A stretch of 64,000 bases of DNA, taken from assembly GCA_947650365.1 (NCBI GenBank), contig OX393553.1:37551947-37615946 (forward strand), read 5' to 3'. Position numbers and translations under genes: made by a program. This DNA is from Chamaelirium japonicum. Taxonomy: Eukaryota; Streptophyta; Magnoliopsida; Liliales; Melanthiaceae. Below, in pieces: positions 1 to 11,561 of this stretch. Below the pieces are notes generated by a model. It did no database searches and was not told where the DNA came from. It saw only the letters and a list, made by a program, of their open reading frames with translations. Each line of letters begins with the position of its first letter. Within the stretch, counting starts at the first letter, position 1.

Positions 1-285
1 ACCCCAACTATAAAACAATTTCTAGTAAAAACTAATTTCTACTAGTCTATGAAAATCAATATTATTTTAAGATCATTTACACAGATTTTTGAAAAATGTT
101 TAGATACATTAATATTGATTCTTAAATAATTTTCTTTTAACCTTAAAAACATTATAAAATAAATTAAGTGCACAAAATCAATACCAAGCGATTGAGTCAT
201 GACACACACACACATAAATTCTTGGAGGGATTAGTCCAAGTCCGAAGTTGGTTCATTGATCGAAAAGTTTTGGGACACTCGCCGA

Positions 286-286
<1 letters not shown>

Positions 287-376
<90 letters not shown>

Positions 377-725
377 TAGTGATACATTGCGGCCGGTAAC
401 GTACGGGCTTAACGTGCGGCACTCCCTTCGGGGGTATTTTCGGAATTTTTTTTTTTTGGGATTGATCACCTACCCTTGGATTGGAGACACAAAAAATTTC
501 AGCCCGATCCAAGACCTGTAGGCCGTCCAAATGTGTTGATCAAAATGGCGAAAAAATTGAACGACCGATAAAAGATCAACATATTTTGGACGGCCTACAA
601 GTCTTGGATCGGGCTGAAATTTTTTGTGTGTCCAATCCAAGGGTGGGCGATCAATCCCCCAAAATAAAAATTCCGAAAATACCCCCGAAGGGGGTGGCCG
701 CACGTTAGCCGGCCGCAATGTATCA

Positions 726-812
<87 letters not shown>
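287..812. repeat. Long inverted repeat (foldback MITE) bracketed by mirrored microsatellites
   Basis: Arms at about 377-541 and 573-728 are near-perfect reverse complements around a loop of about 31 bp. The left arm starts TAGTGATACATTGCGG and the right arm ends CCGCAATGTATCACTA. The symmetry continues outwards: (GA)n at 317-376 mirrors (CT)n at 729-781, and (TA)n at 287-316 mirrors (TA)n at 782-811. No coding capacity is visible; the open frames here are microsatellite artefacts. The layout resembles MITEs that live inside TA microsatellites (Micron-like), but the family is not identified. Confidence 0.8.
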
Positions 813-813
<1 letters not shown>

Positions 814-814
<1 letters not shown>

Positions 815-953
815 ATGCTAGGGTGCGGCGTGCGGTGCGTGCGGCGCCACACCACAGCCGTCAGATGCACTGCTGCGGTGCGTGCGATGCACGCAGCGGT
901 GCATCAGACGGCTGCGGTACGACGCCGCACGCACCGCACGCCACATTTTAGCA

Positions 954-955
<2 letters not shown>
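814..955. repeat. GC-rich 142-bp palindrome
   Basis: The segment runs from GATGCTA to TAGCATC and is almost completely self-complementary, built on GTGCGGCGTGCGGTGCGTGCGG and its complement. It begins straight after the (TA)n of the preceding foldback element and is followed by (CT)n(TA)n(GA)n at 956-1026, which is itself a palindrome. It could be a small MITE or a hairpin-expanded sequence. Confidence 0.75.

Positions 956-1026
<71 letters not shown>
956..1026. repeat. (CT)n(TA)n(GA)n self-complementary microsatellite
   Basis: CT dinucleotides (956-972), TA dinucleotides (973-997) and GA dinucleotides (998-1026) lie in tandem. The whole tract can fold on itself. Confidence 0.9.
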
Positions 1027-1029
<3 letters not shown>

Positions 1030-1886
1030 TCAGTTCTTGAATTTGGAACCAATGGAAAACCTTCGAACGAATTCATAACATGATACAGAGAAGATGATTC
1101 TACAAAAAACATAATATATAGAAGAGGTATATACCTTGCAATCAAGATGAAAAATGAAAAACACCCAAAATTTCCCGAAACCCACGTTGAAGTAGGAAAC
1201 AATTATAAAAAAACCCACTATAGAAGATGATCAGACTGTCGATGGAGATTTTCGGAGGCCGTGTGGGAGGCCATGGATGGAAATCAGGTCACAACGACGA
1301 TCGGATCATAGACTGTGTTGCTGAACTCATGGGGCATGCTAGATTTTCCTTGATAAGGGGTGAGGGAAATTAATCGGGTTGATTTACCAGAGGTTAGCCC
1401 ATGGTACACAGAATCGTAGTTTGGTTTTCTTTAAACGACACCGGCGCTGAGGGTTTTCACCAAACCATTTTTGTAAGGATCTCTCAGCAAGTACATCACC
1501 TGTTAGTACTTAGAGCACGATATAGACCAAGATTCGGATCTTATCTTGCTTGTAATACTTCCACATAGGCAATAGATAAACTTTCCACAAAGATGGAAGG
1601 AAAGCCCCACAAAATTCAATTACACAACCTCCAGTTAGGGGGCAGGTGCTTTGCCACAGGGATTCGATTGCCTAGAAGGTCTATTTAGTTCACGGATTTG
1701 AAAAGAAAGGAATGGGAGTCCCTTCCCGAGGAATCCCAAGCTCGAGAATAGGACTCCCATTCTGTCGGTTGGTTGGCAGATTAGGGCCAGGGGTCGGGCT
1801 TCACTTCCGAAGGGATTAGTTTTAAGTTTGAAGTGGGCCACTGTCCGAAAGGTTTCAGGACACTCACCGATCCCCAAAAAAAAAGA
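1027..1886. other. Intergenic, no gene recognised
   Basis: No convincing coding region or RNA gene is seen. A short inverted repeat (GAATGGGAGTCC at about 1710 against GGACTCCCATTC near 1763) is the only structure noted. Confidence 0.5.
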
Positions 1887-2149
1887 GGGTTATTTTGACT
1901 TTGCCCCCCAAATTTTGCCTTGAATTAGACTTTACCCCTCATAGTTTCATTAATTAGACTTTACCCCAAAATTAACTGTTCTGTCAGGTCACGATCTAAG
2001 AGAAAGGGTGAGCTGACGGAAAAGAAATAAAGTTTTAGAGGGTGAGTTGACGGAACTGTTAGTTTTGGGGGGTAATGTTTAACTAATGAAAATATGGGGA
2101 GTAAAGTGTAATTCAGGGCAAAATTTGGGGGGCAAAGTCAAAATAACCC
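1887..2149. mobile_element. Mutator-like MITE, 263 bp
   Basis: The terminal inverted repeats are long, about 90 bp with mismatches, and begin GGGTTATTTTGACTTTGCC at both ends. A flanking 8-bp duplication AAAAAAGA (1879-1886 and 2150-2157) lies in A-rich DNA, so its exact length is uncertain. Long TIRs and an 8-9 bp duplication fit Mutator-type MITEs. There is no coding capacity. Confidence 0.65.
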
Positions 2150-2468
2150 AAAAAAGAGACAGAAGGGATTGGGGGTGGGAATAGGCATTGTTATCATTTT
2201 ATCCTCCAACATATCATTCCCTATAACCGCTATCATTTATTTGATAACTTTATATTCAACTTATAATAAATTGAAATAATTGGTTATAAATACAAATGTA
2301 AAGTATTTCAAGCTTTACAAATGTCATTCCTTATATTTTTACAGAATTGATACACTTACAACATATCCCAGCATTACAAATGATGTTGTTATCACTACTC
2401 TTTCTTGGTAAGTCACATTCTCATTTCCGGCTACCTATAGAAATATTTCGATAACATATAAAAGTTGG

Positions 2469-3260
2469 AGGCTCAGGTTCGCTATTCTTTCAAATGTCAT
2501 GGTAAGTCCGAATGGATATTAGATTGTTGTTGATTGCATGTCACAATCAATCCACGGTTGCCACGCCAAATGCAATACCCATTGTCATCTTCAGATCTCC
2601 GGTCACTTGCCATCAATATCAGCCCGTGGCAACTCATCGTACTCTTTAAGCATAAAAATATTTGCATACTTAAAAAAGTAAACAAAGCTTTAGTAAATAA
2701 ATCATTCGAGTGATTATGAGGCTCAGATCATGCTATTCTTTTGAAATTTTATCATCAGTGTCAGTGGATATCCAAATGGCTACAACTGGTTGACTGCATA
2801 TCATAGTCCATCCATAGTTTCCATGTGCAAATGCAATACCCAATGTCACCTTCCGGGCTCTGGTCACTTGCGATCAGGGTCAACCTTTGTAACTCATCAT
2901 AACCTCTTTAAACATAAAAATTATTATTTGTCTTCAAAGTTTTCAAGATTTTTAGGTTTTTTCATATGAATCATGTTCAAAATTTTCCATGTGTGTGATT
3001 GTGATGAAAGGCCTATATAATTTCCCCATTATGGAAATATATCATAGTGCATTTTGTTGACGGATTTAGAAAGGTAATGACCTAAAGTGCCATAAAGAGG
3101 CTCATATTTTGCCCCTTTTTAAAAAAATAGTTGTAAGTGTCAATGATTTCAAATAGCTGCAATTGTTGACTGCAAATCATAGTGCATCCATAGTAGCCCA
3201 TGCCAAATGCAAAATCCACTGTCAACTTCCGATATCGTGGAAAGTCATCATTGCCTTGTT
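2469..3260. repeat. Three diverged direct repeats
   Basis: Copies begin near 2469, 2718 and 3097, each opening with GAGGCTCA. Each is followed by a shared order of words: a TTGACTGCA-like motif, a CATCCATAGT-like motif, AAATGCAATACCC, then GGTCACTTGC. The copies are separated by indels and are degenerate. Origin unknown. Confidence 0.55.
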
Positions 3261-3376
3261 ATAATTGCAATAAGTAAACATGTCAAATGATTGACAACTC
3301 AAAATAAAGATTCAAGTTCAAGTACTTCAATAGGATAGTCAATCTAGAAGAAGCAAAGCCCAAGTACTTTAAAACG

Positions 3377-3379
<3 letters not shown>

Positions 3380-3463
<84 letters not shown>
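3380..3463. repeat. (TA)n microsatellite
   Basis: About 84 bp of uninterrupted TA dinucleotides. The open frame reading poly-Ile/Tyr across it is an artefact. Confidence 0.97.
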
Positions 3464-3464
<1 letters not shown>

Positions 3465-3889
3465 CTAAAACATAAATAATATAAAGCATTTATCTAAAGT
3501 TGTTGACTTTATCTTGTTTGAGGTCTTGTTCATCATGCTCATGAATATGTCTGTATTTGGTAAATTCAGCCTTTTCTTCTATCGAGGGGGCAAGAACAAA
3601 AAACCATGCCAAGGTATCTAAATATTTCTCCACTACACTCGGGCCAAGTATCGAATACCGCAATATGCTTACCAACAAAAACCACACGGCTCTTCTTGTG
3701 TGCCATAATCCATGTGATGTAAACACACTACAACAAATGATAAGTGTTATAAGTGATAATGAATTAAAATAAATAGTGAATGCCTTAAATATTATATGTC
3801 AGATTTTAAAAGTTACCGATAAAAGATATTACACGTTGAGTTTTAATTTTTTTACAAAACTAAGTGTATAAATCCATAAAAATTCTTTT

Positions 3890-4090
3890 CATAAGATCAT
3901 CATAGGTCATAGGTTTTCTGAGGCATAGCCAAGTTCATATCAATCACACACATGATTGGTTTGAATAATATTCATATAATAAAAACAATATAATTTTTCT
4001 TCTTCCGAATATCATTATAGATCTCATGTGAGTGAAGCCATAACCAATAGATTTGTGTTGGTTCATAAAAATAAACTACATGTGTCTTCA
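3890..4090. repeat. Two copies of a dispersed ~120-bp repeat
   Basis: The phrase order 'ATCATCATAG..TCATAGG..GCCATAACCA..TCA..CACACACATG..TTCATA' matches the tandem array at about 8505-9135. The copies are degenerate, and the flanks 3464-3889 and 4091-4748 show nothing recognisable. Confidence 0.45.
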
Positions 4091-4756
4091 TCCTATGAAG
4101 AGATTACGGGAAAAAAGTTTTACTGGAGAGAAAATGAGGTATATGCAAAAAACAGAAATGATAGTATTGATAGTAATGCAGAAGATGCATGGAGTTTCGC
4201 AGAGATAACTCTGCAAAAATGTACATGCTTGATGGTGCAGCAATGGTGGAAGATATAGGTCACTAGTCATTTTGGGTAGTCTAGATATGTCCTAAAAGAG
4301 ATACGATGAAGCCCAGTAAAGCTTCAACGATATTAATTTATGATATGGATAACAGAAATGTAACTGAAGAACAGTCATATCATCTTCTCTGACAACGATT
4401 CCAGAGATGGAAGATCAAAAATAGCAATGGAATGAGGAAGATGACAGCGTGACAGCCTATCAATAGCTCCACCTTTGGCCAAATCTATAATTGTTTTAAT
4501 CATCGGAAACTATAAATAGGTGGTCAAGACTTCAGTTGGAGGGGGGAATCCAATGAGAAAGAGTTGTGTGAGATGAGAGAATAAAGAGAAGAGAGCAATA
4601 GAGTGAGATGAGTGAGGAAAGAGATGGAGAATATGAGAGAAGGCACCAAAATTTCAGATATGTTGATATGTGATCTCGTGTTCTTCGTCTAGTTAGTGGA
4701 TTTTGCTCTATCGTCGCCTATGGTTTTTCCCTTTCTCGCTTAGAGGGGGTTTCAAC

Positions 4757-5390
4757 TAGAGCTGCAACTCAGGCGGGTTGGGTCGGGTTGGGGGTCAACC
4801 CAAGCCCAACCCAAGTACTAAAACCCCCAACCCTAACCCAACCTCCAACCCGGGATGCCCAGCCCAAGCCCAACCCAAGTAAAAGTTTCTATGCTCGGGT
4901 TGGGCTCGGGTTAGCCCAAATTGGTAGGACGGGTCGTGTTATGCAGGTTCGGTTATACTTATTGTTTAAAATTTTACCGTTTGAAGATCAAAATCTAAAA
5001 AGAACTTATATTTGCTAACACTACTATACAACCTTTTTAGCATTTCAATTGATGCAATTGACTAGATCATTAGATAATATCTTTATTTGATAAGGAATAA
5101 GCAAATAAATAATTGGGACTGGGTGAAATGAATGACTGTGACTGTGACTGCGACCTCTCAACATATGAGTACTCGGGATATATAGCTATGATTGTTACCT
5201 ATATATCACATACTCATATATATACATGGGTACTCGAGTTCGGATTGCCCGTCCCCTCAACCCGAGCCCTACCCAAATTCAACTCGGGTTGTATTTTTTC
5301 AACCCTAACCCAACCCAATCTTTAAATACATCAATCTAAACACACCCAAAATTCGGGTTGGGTCGAGTCCAACCCGCCCAAGTTGCACTA
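4757..5390. mobile_element. hAT-type MITE, GGGTTGGG/CCCAACCC family, 634 bp
   Basis: The left end is TAGAGCTGCAACTCAGGCGGG and the reverse complement of the right end is TAGTGCAACTTGGGCGGG. The flanking 8-bp duplication is GTTTCAAC (4749-4756) against GTTTCCAC (5391-5398), 7 of 8 matching. Both subterminal regions are dense in GGGTTGGG and CCCAACCC on either strand, and the centre is AT-rich. The TAG(G/A)GCTG end and the 8-bp duplication are hAT features. Confidence 0.75.
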
Positions 5391-5559
5391 GTTTCCACGT
5401 AAAAATCTTTGTGCCTTGTTGTGTTTTCTTTTGTTCCCGTTGATTTCGTTTGAGTGCATCTATATAACATGGCACGACGGTTTTGTGCTGACTAGGACAA
5501 AAAGGAACCAAAAGCTAACTCGACAAAACTCTTTCGCGATCATAGTCGTTCCTCTCTTC

Positions 5560-6240
5560 CCCCTGATCTCTCTCTCTCTCTCTCTCTCTCTTCCCGGATC
5601 TCTTTCTCTCTCCCCGTATCTCTCTCTCTCTCGGCGATCTCTCTTTCTCTTCCTGGATCTCTCTCTCTCCCTGTATTTCTCTCTTTCTTTCTCTCCATTC
5701 TCTCTCTACCTCTCTCTCCCCCCGGCTCTCTCTCTCTATATATATATATTTCTCTCTCGGATCATATCCATCCATTTCACTAGGCCATCCGAATCCCGTC
5801 TCCCTTCCACGATCTCCCTCTCTCCCCGGCTCTTTTTTTCCTCTCTCTTCGTATCTCTCTCTCCGCAATCTCTCTCTCTTCACGGATCTCTCTCTCTCTC
5901 CCCCCTCGTATCTCTCTCTCTCTCTCTCTCCGTATCTCTCTCTTCCCTACCTGATTCTCTCTCTCCATCTCTCTCTCCTCCCTATGATCTCTCTCTATTT
6001 CTCTCTCTTCCCCACTCTCTCTCTCCGTCTATCTCACAGAGTGAATTACACCCATCCGATCTAATCAAATGGATTAAAATCAATAGGTATATAAAACAAA
6101 ACAAAATCTCAACCATCCGATCAAATCAAACAGATACAACCCCATAACCGTACAACTCGGCCATGATTCGTCTCTCTTACTCGATATCTCTCTCTCTTCC
6201 CCGATATCTTCTCTCTCTCTCTGTGTGTGTGTGTCTTGTT
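5560..6240. repeat. CT-rich block
   Basis: (CT)n runs are interrupted by recurring words such as CCGGATCTC, CGTATCTC and CCCGGCTC. Long open frames on both strands here (poly Ser-Leu, poly Arg-Glu) are low-complexity artefacts. The block abuts the WAT1 exon relic and could be its former 5' UTR or promoter, which is often CT-rich in plants; that is inference. Confidence 0.7.
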
Positions 6241-6272
6241 CCCGGTCTCTGCCTTCAGACCACCCCCCCACC

Positions 6273-6388
6273 GGCTTTCTCTTATACAAGCTCGCCATCA
6301 ATGACGACATGAGTGTGAGTGTCGTGGTTGGCTACCGATATCTCTTCGCCACCGCGTTCGTGGCCCCTCTCGCCTTCTTCCTCGAGAG
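6273..6388 (+). pseudogene. WAT1-related (EamA/nodulin MtN21) transporter exon relic
   Basis: One exon-like stretch translates to a segment containing LLYKLAINDDMSVSVVVGY and then LFATAFVAPLAFFLER. This is the TM1-TM2 region of plant WAT1-related transporters, which are membrane proteins with ten predicted helices. The exon ends in GAGAG|GTAAGC at 6388/6389, a good donor placed directly after the ER residues; from family knowledge this is where WAT1 genes usually have an intron. No later exon (for example the N-K/R-RP..TW segment) was found before the gypsy element at 9542, and no clear initiator exon lies upstream. It is most likely a gene fragment or a gene cut off by rearrangement. Confidence 0.6.
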
Positions 6389-6959
6389 GTAAGCAATCGA
6401 CATCTTCTTGATCGTACGGTCACCGTTAGGGTTTTCTAGGTTCCCTCATGGATGATACCTCGGGTTCTACTCCTTTGCAGTCGCCAGCAGCAAGTGATGC
6501 GCGCCGGGTGTTAAGGAAGGCGTCTCAGCCATTCGATGGATGCCCAGTTGGGCAGGGTGCCATTCACCCGTTCATAACGGCTGTGATGCCGTTCACGTGA
6601 GGTTTTGATACATGCATGAGGACATGGGCTTAAATGGAAAAAAATATATGAGATATTTCCATGTCATTATTATATATTTGAGGGGCATATTAATGACACA
6701 AAGTTCACAATAAATCAACAATTCTATAAAATACAGGAACTGAGATACATCTAGCTAATTTCCTAAGAAAAGTTTTTTTTTTTTAAGAAATAGGGCTAAT
6801 TAGTCCTAAATCCCTTGCAAGGTCTTAATTTAAGATAAGAGGCACGATTAGTTAGGATATTGCCTAAAGTCCATCCCTAAGAATATGTTTAGCAAAACCC
6901 TAACTGTTAGGCATATATACATTCGTCGCCAGAAAGAGCAACCATTTGTCATCAACAAG

Positions 6960-8330
6960 AGTATCTATTCGTTGGGTGACACTGTACATGTAGCGGTTGC
7001 TACTACGATTTCACTATTGTTACTACAATGATTTCACCATAACAAGAGTATCCATTCGGCTAATTGATACTGTTACCAAACCGAATTGATACTCTTCCTA
7101 CAGTGAAATCACCGTAGCTGCTATAGTACGTGAAATCATTGTAGAATAATCAATTCGCTAAATTGATACTCTTACTACAATGGCGGCCCTCTCCCACATC
7201 TCCTCCTTCTTGTCGGTGAGGGGGAGTATGACCGACCACCTTCTGTCTACCCAGAGCCGGACCCGCTCGCTTGGGTTTTGAAAACCAAAAACCTGTTATC
7301 AGGTTTCAGTGGAAGAGATGAAGAGGGACAGGCGGGTCATTAACACAATTCTTTTATTATGATATACCCAATCCAATCCCTTTAACTCAAACCCTTTTAA
7401 CACATTACAGTATATTACTTTTGTTTAGGGCACCCCTTCATTTAAGTTGAATTCAGACTCGACCCAACCCAATCAGGTTCAAGCCCTGAGTTTAATCACG
7501 ATCCTTCTTCCAGCGGCGGGTGCATTGGGTGGGTGGGTGTGGGGTGTGTGTGTGTGTGGAGAGGGGGGGGGAGCGGGTTCGCACCGAAGGCGGCCCGTTG
7601 CATTGCTGATATGTGTGTTGCCGCTAGACATGGGCATGCACTAGTATTTGATAATCCACTTAATCATTTCTATCTCAACTAATCATTTTCATGACCGATC
7701 ATTACTCTTTACATTGCTTGTCTAGCTAATCTTGCATATCGCGGTTGATCTGGCATAAAACACCTGATCCCCTTAAGTTGAACCGTTAATCACAAAATTA
7801 CGCAAACAATTAGCATTCATCTCACCAACTAACAAGGCAATATTGGAACAAGATTCATATAAATTTTGGGGGTATTGTGTGTTAGGTCTTTGGAAACAAT
7901 TTCAATTAGGGATAAAGACAACTAATTTGTAGCTTTAGCGTAAGGTTCCTCTAAATGGTAAATGACTAATTTACCCCTACACTAGTACTTTGCTATGGTA
8001 CTATGCCACAATAGCAAAAAACAATAACATTTAGATTCAAAAGAGTAACAATCGCTACAGTACCAGAAAATAGTCACATCTAAGTGCAAAAAAAAGTAAC
8101 AACTATAGTACTTTGCAATAGTAGCATAAAAGAGTGTCATTTAGACGCAAAAGAGTAATAATTGCTATCATACTTTGCTACAATAGCAGAAAAGAGTAAC
8201 ATTTAGGTGCATAAGTGTAATAAATTGCTACAGTAGTTAAAGATAATAACATTTATATGTAAAAACAATGACAGTTGCTACGAAACTTTTGCTTCGGTAT
8301 TTTGCTACAGTGTTTTGAATCTCGCATAAG
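6960..8330. repeat. Scattered GCTACAGTG-type palindromic words
   Basis: Words related to GCTACAGTGAAATCACTGTAGC occur near 7016, 7091 and 7128. A looser tandem of 'GCTACAGTAC..AGAGTAACA..ATTTAG' spans about 7960-8320. The same vocabulary forms the denser array at 58260-58800. No gene is seen from 6390 to 8400. Confidence 0.45.
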
Positions 8331-8504
8331 AGTTTCACAATGTGAAACTGATGGAGTCAAAAATTGTGGTTGGGGACCTGCACTAAAACTCATATTTTTC
8401 AAAGGGATTTTGATATAAAATGCAAAAGATCATGCCCTTATTGCAAACCCAATTTGTTTCTAATGACCTATCGCCATGTCCCCCAAAAAATTTCTAATAT
8501 GTAC

Positions 8505-9135
8505 TTTAGAAGATCATCATAGATCACAGGCGACCGAAGCCATGACCAAGAAATTAGCTTTCATCTTAGTAACAAACATGGCATCATCAAAACATGATTC
8601 TTATTGAAATTTGAATTTTTTCTATAATCATCATGGATTGTAGGCAACCAGAGCCATTATGATGATTTTTTCTAGGGTTTCATCTGAATCAAACACAAGG
8701 GCAGGGTTTCAACATAATTAGTACAAACCCTAGGACAATACTTTTTTCAGCATAAATTGCATGCTGCCAGAGCCATAAACAAGAAATTCTATAAGGTTTC
8801 AACTGAATCACACACACATGCGTCGTTTTAACATGATTCATAAAAAAAGCCTAAACAAAATAGTTTTTTTTAGCATATATCACAGGCAATTGGAGTTGTA
8901 ACTATGAATTTTTATAGGGTTTCATCCAAAGGGGGAGTATTTTAACATGATTCAAACAAAAGTCTTATAAAAACTAGTAATTTTTAGCATCTAACGCATT
9001 CGATTGGAACCAAACCAAATTTTTTTCTAGAGTTTCTTTTGAATCGTACACAATATTTAATCATATTCATATGATAACCCAAGAAAAATTTTAAATCATC
9101 ATAGAAATCATGCTATAGGGTTTCATATCAGTCAA
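8505..9135. repeat. Degenerate tandem array, ~120-bp unit, five to six copies
   Basis: The unit contains ATCATCATAGATCACAGGC, AACCAGAGCCAT, AAGAAATT, AGGGTTTCA, TGAATCACACACA and TTTAACATGATTCA in that order. Copies have drifted apart. Two related copies lie at 3890-4090. Nothing coding. Confidence 0.55.
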
Positions 9136-9449
9136 TCACACTCACCGAAGAGCTGAGGTCTAGAGGCATTTAATCGCAAGTGGCAAGCATTAGGGTTTGG
9201 GACATGGGAAGTACCAGATTCCTTCTTTTATATGGATACATGGGTAATATATGGAAACTCACGAGTATCCAAACCGGCCCCAAAATCAGCCAACCAAACA
9301 AAAGAAAAAGACGGTAATGAAAAGCCAAGACCCCATAATCGACCCCATATCCGTCAACCAAACACACACAAAGCGTTTTTAATGAAGTGGCGTTAATATC
9401 CGCACCTCAATATTCTCCAAGTACAACCACACTTAAAAAACAAAAAATA

Positions 9450-9541
9450 ACGACCGTGTCTTGGCCATTTTCCCAAGTACCACCACACATGGGGGGAGAG
9501 GGGGTTGCAGGTTTACGACGGTGTCGATGAAGGTATGCTAT
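9450..9541. mobile_element. Left half of a small TIR element split by the gypsy insertion
   Basis: This side reads ..TTGGCCATTTTCCCAAGTACCACCACA and the other side of the gypsy element (about 26033-26062) reads as its inverted copy. The two halves therefore form one TIR element with about 27-bp imperfect termini that was cut open by the retrotransposon. The internal part is G-rich here and ends in a 30-nt C run on the other side. Confidence 0.5.
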
Positions 9542-11446
9542 TGTAAGCGCAGAAAAGGTACGGGTCGTCTTTATTGCGCAAAACGAGATTACAAGTGTGG
9601 CCGGGACCCGGGTGGCTCGGGTGTGGCGAGTCCGGGTTGCGGCGAGTGTTGATCAGGGGATTGTGGGAGAGATCTTCTGGAGGATCCCTTTGATCCGCGT
9701 CTCCACGTGGTGTTCGTGCGAGAGCTCTGAAGGGGTTGCCCAAGACAGGGATTTTTACAAGGTGAGGGTTTTTTGAGAGGCTAAGGAATGTCCGTCGTTT
9801 CTTTGGTCCCTTCCGTGCTTCGGGCTTCCTCGGCTAGAGGGTCTTCAGCTTTGTTCCTCGGTCTTCGTGTCTTCCTCGCTCCTTGCTTGACCTCGGCGTC
9901 CTTGATCATCGGTTCGCGGCATCGATCGTGCTTTTGGCGTCAGCTTTTGGCTTTGGCTTTTTGGCTTTGGCTTGGCTCCAACGTGGCTCTGGCTTTTGCT
10001 TTGCTTCGGCACTTGCGCTTGGACGTAGCCGGGAGAGACTTGCGATGCTTTCGTTCTTCCGGACTTCGCGTCGTATCGGCTAGAACGTGCGGTGCTTTTG
10101 CTCGTGGCCGGCGTAGTCGCTTGACTTTGGCACTTGAGTTGCTTTGGCGCGGGCTTTACTGGGGCTTTGCTTTGGCTTCTTGCGTAGGCTTTAGCTTCAG
10201 CGTCAACTCGGTCTTCTTCTTCGAACGACGTGGGCTACTTCTCCGGCACTTCGACGGTTTGGGTGTCGGCTGGACTTCTCTTCTTCTCCGGGCTTCCTTG
10301 GCGTGATCGGAGTCGAAGAATGCTTTCGAAGATAGTGGGGGTAGCACCGATCTCCGTGCGACGGTTGTGGCGTCGGCTTTTGGTGCTGAAGACGGCGGGG
10401 GTGGCGATGCTTCAGGCGGTCTGCTCTAGGCTTTCTTCTTCGTGGATGGCGCAGACATTTGTTGAAGGCGATGGGGTGATGACGCTTCGTTTCTCTTCTC
10501 CGGGCTTTGGAGCTTGATCGGAGTGGAGGATTTATTGGAGCCGACGGGGTAGTGCCGCTCCGAGCTTCTTCTCCGGCCTTTGCTTCTGGCGTCTTCGGAG
10601 TCAAAGGGTCTTCCTCTCCGAGCTTTCTTCTTCGTGTACGGAGTCGAAGTCTTGATCTTCGTGTGCAAGGGTCTTCACCTTGATGAGGGCTTTCAATGGA
10701 CTAAGCCGATCCCGAAGGGACAGACTTGCCCGTGCCTCGTGAAGCCTTGGGTCGATGAAGAAGCGTCTCCTCTTCTGCAGAGCTCCCGCACTTCGTCTTG
10801 CGATCTTCGACCTTTTGAATCTTCCCCCACCCCCTCTATTTATAGGCAAAGGGGAGGGGAGAGAGATATGGGAAGTTTTAATTTTAAATCCCTTAATATC
10901 TCCCTCATAATTACCCGGGATTTATTCATCCATTGATGAGGGGAATAACATTTATTTGCTTTCCTTTCCAGGCGGGGCAATTATGGCTGGATTTTGTATA
11001 CGAAATCGATGGCGATCCGGCGCTTCTTCTTGTGCGTCGGATCGAGGGATCGACGTAGATCCGCGCGTGAGTAGACGTCATACGCAACCTCCCCCCGCGC
11101 ATGGTGGTAGTTCTTTCCTTTCCTTTTCTTTTCTTTCCTTTTATTTTCTTTCCTTTCCTTTTCTTTCTTTTCTTTTCTTTCCTTTTCTTTTCTTTTTCCT
11201 TGCAAGGCCGGCCGGCCCCATGGGGTTCGGGTCCTAGTAGGGGCCGACCCCATGGGGTTCGGATCCCTAGTAGGGGCTGGCCCCCCCTTTGAGTGTGGGG
11301 TCCGCTCCTCTTTTGTTGGGCGTGAATCGGGTCCGGGTCCGTACTGGTGCGTGTAAGTCAGGTCCGAGTCGAAACGCGCGTCGGGTTTGCATCCTCGTTG
11401 GCACACGTAAGTCGGGTCCGGGTCAGACAAAATTCGTGTGTCTACA
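9542..11446 (-). repeat. 3' LTR of the Tat-type element
   Basis: 1905 bp, closely similar to 24055-25961. It carries the same TATA sequence at 10836-10845. It has an 18-bp duplication of a TTTGGCTTTGGC-like word near 9950 relative to the other LTR. Confidence 0.92.
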
Positions 11447-11448
11447 AA

Positions 11449-11460
11449 TGCCCCCTCAAG
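11449..11460 (-). other. Polypurine tract of the Tat-type element
   Basis: Minus-strand CTTGAGGGGGCA directly precedes the 3' LTR start TGTAGACAC. Confidence 0.6.
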
Positions 11461-11552
11461 GACGAGTGCATCGATGAGAACGTGTAGGGTTTGGACACGT
11501 AGGAATCGTAGAGCGCTTGTCCTTGATTCCTTTTGTGGGCGGGGTTGGGGGT

Positions 11553-11561
11553 CTATTTAAG
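11553..11561 (+). promoter_or_regulatory. TATA-like box before the antisense gene
   Basis: CTATTTAAG lies just outside the 3' LTR on the plus strand, with about 1.1 kb of pyrimidine-rich and GC-rich leader before the first recognisable coding exon at 12725. A Met codon at 11701 could begin a short first exon (donor candidate near 11790). This is inference from sequence only. Confidence 0.4.

Noticed and set aside
168..1218. Overlapping open frames on both strands (poly Ile-Tyr, Ser-Leu, Arg-Glu)
   Set aside because: They read through TA, GA and CT microsatellites and have no domain or codon signal.
4028..4258. A 76-codon plus-strand frame
   Set aside because: No domain, no splice or promoter context, and it overlaps the dispersed 120-bp repeat.
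5416..6147. A 243-codon plus-strand frame and minus-strand Arg/Glu frames
   Set aside because: They are produced by CT-repeat DNA; the composition is purely low-complexity.
9788..10604. Open frames of 95-172 codons within the LTR, with counterparts at 24301-25480
   Set aside because: They lie in both LTRs on both strands and resemble no protein; the G/C-rich LTR simply lacks stops.
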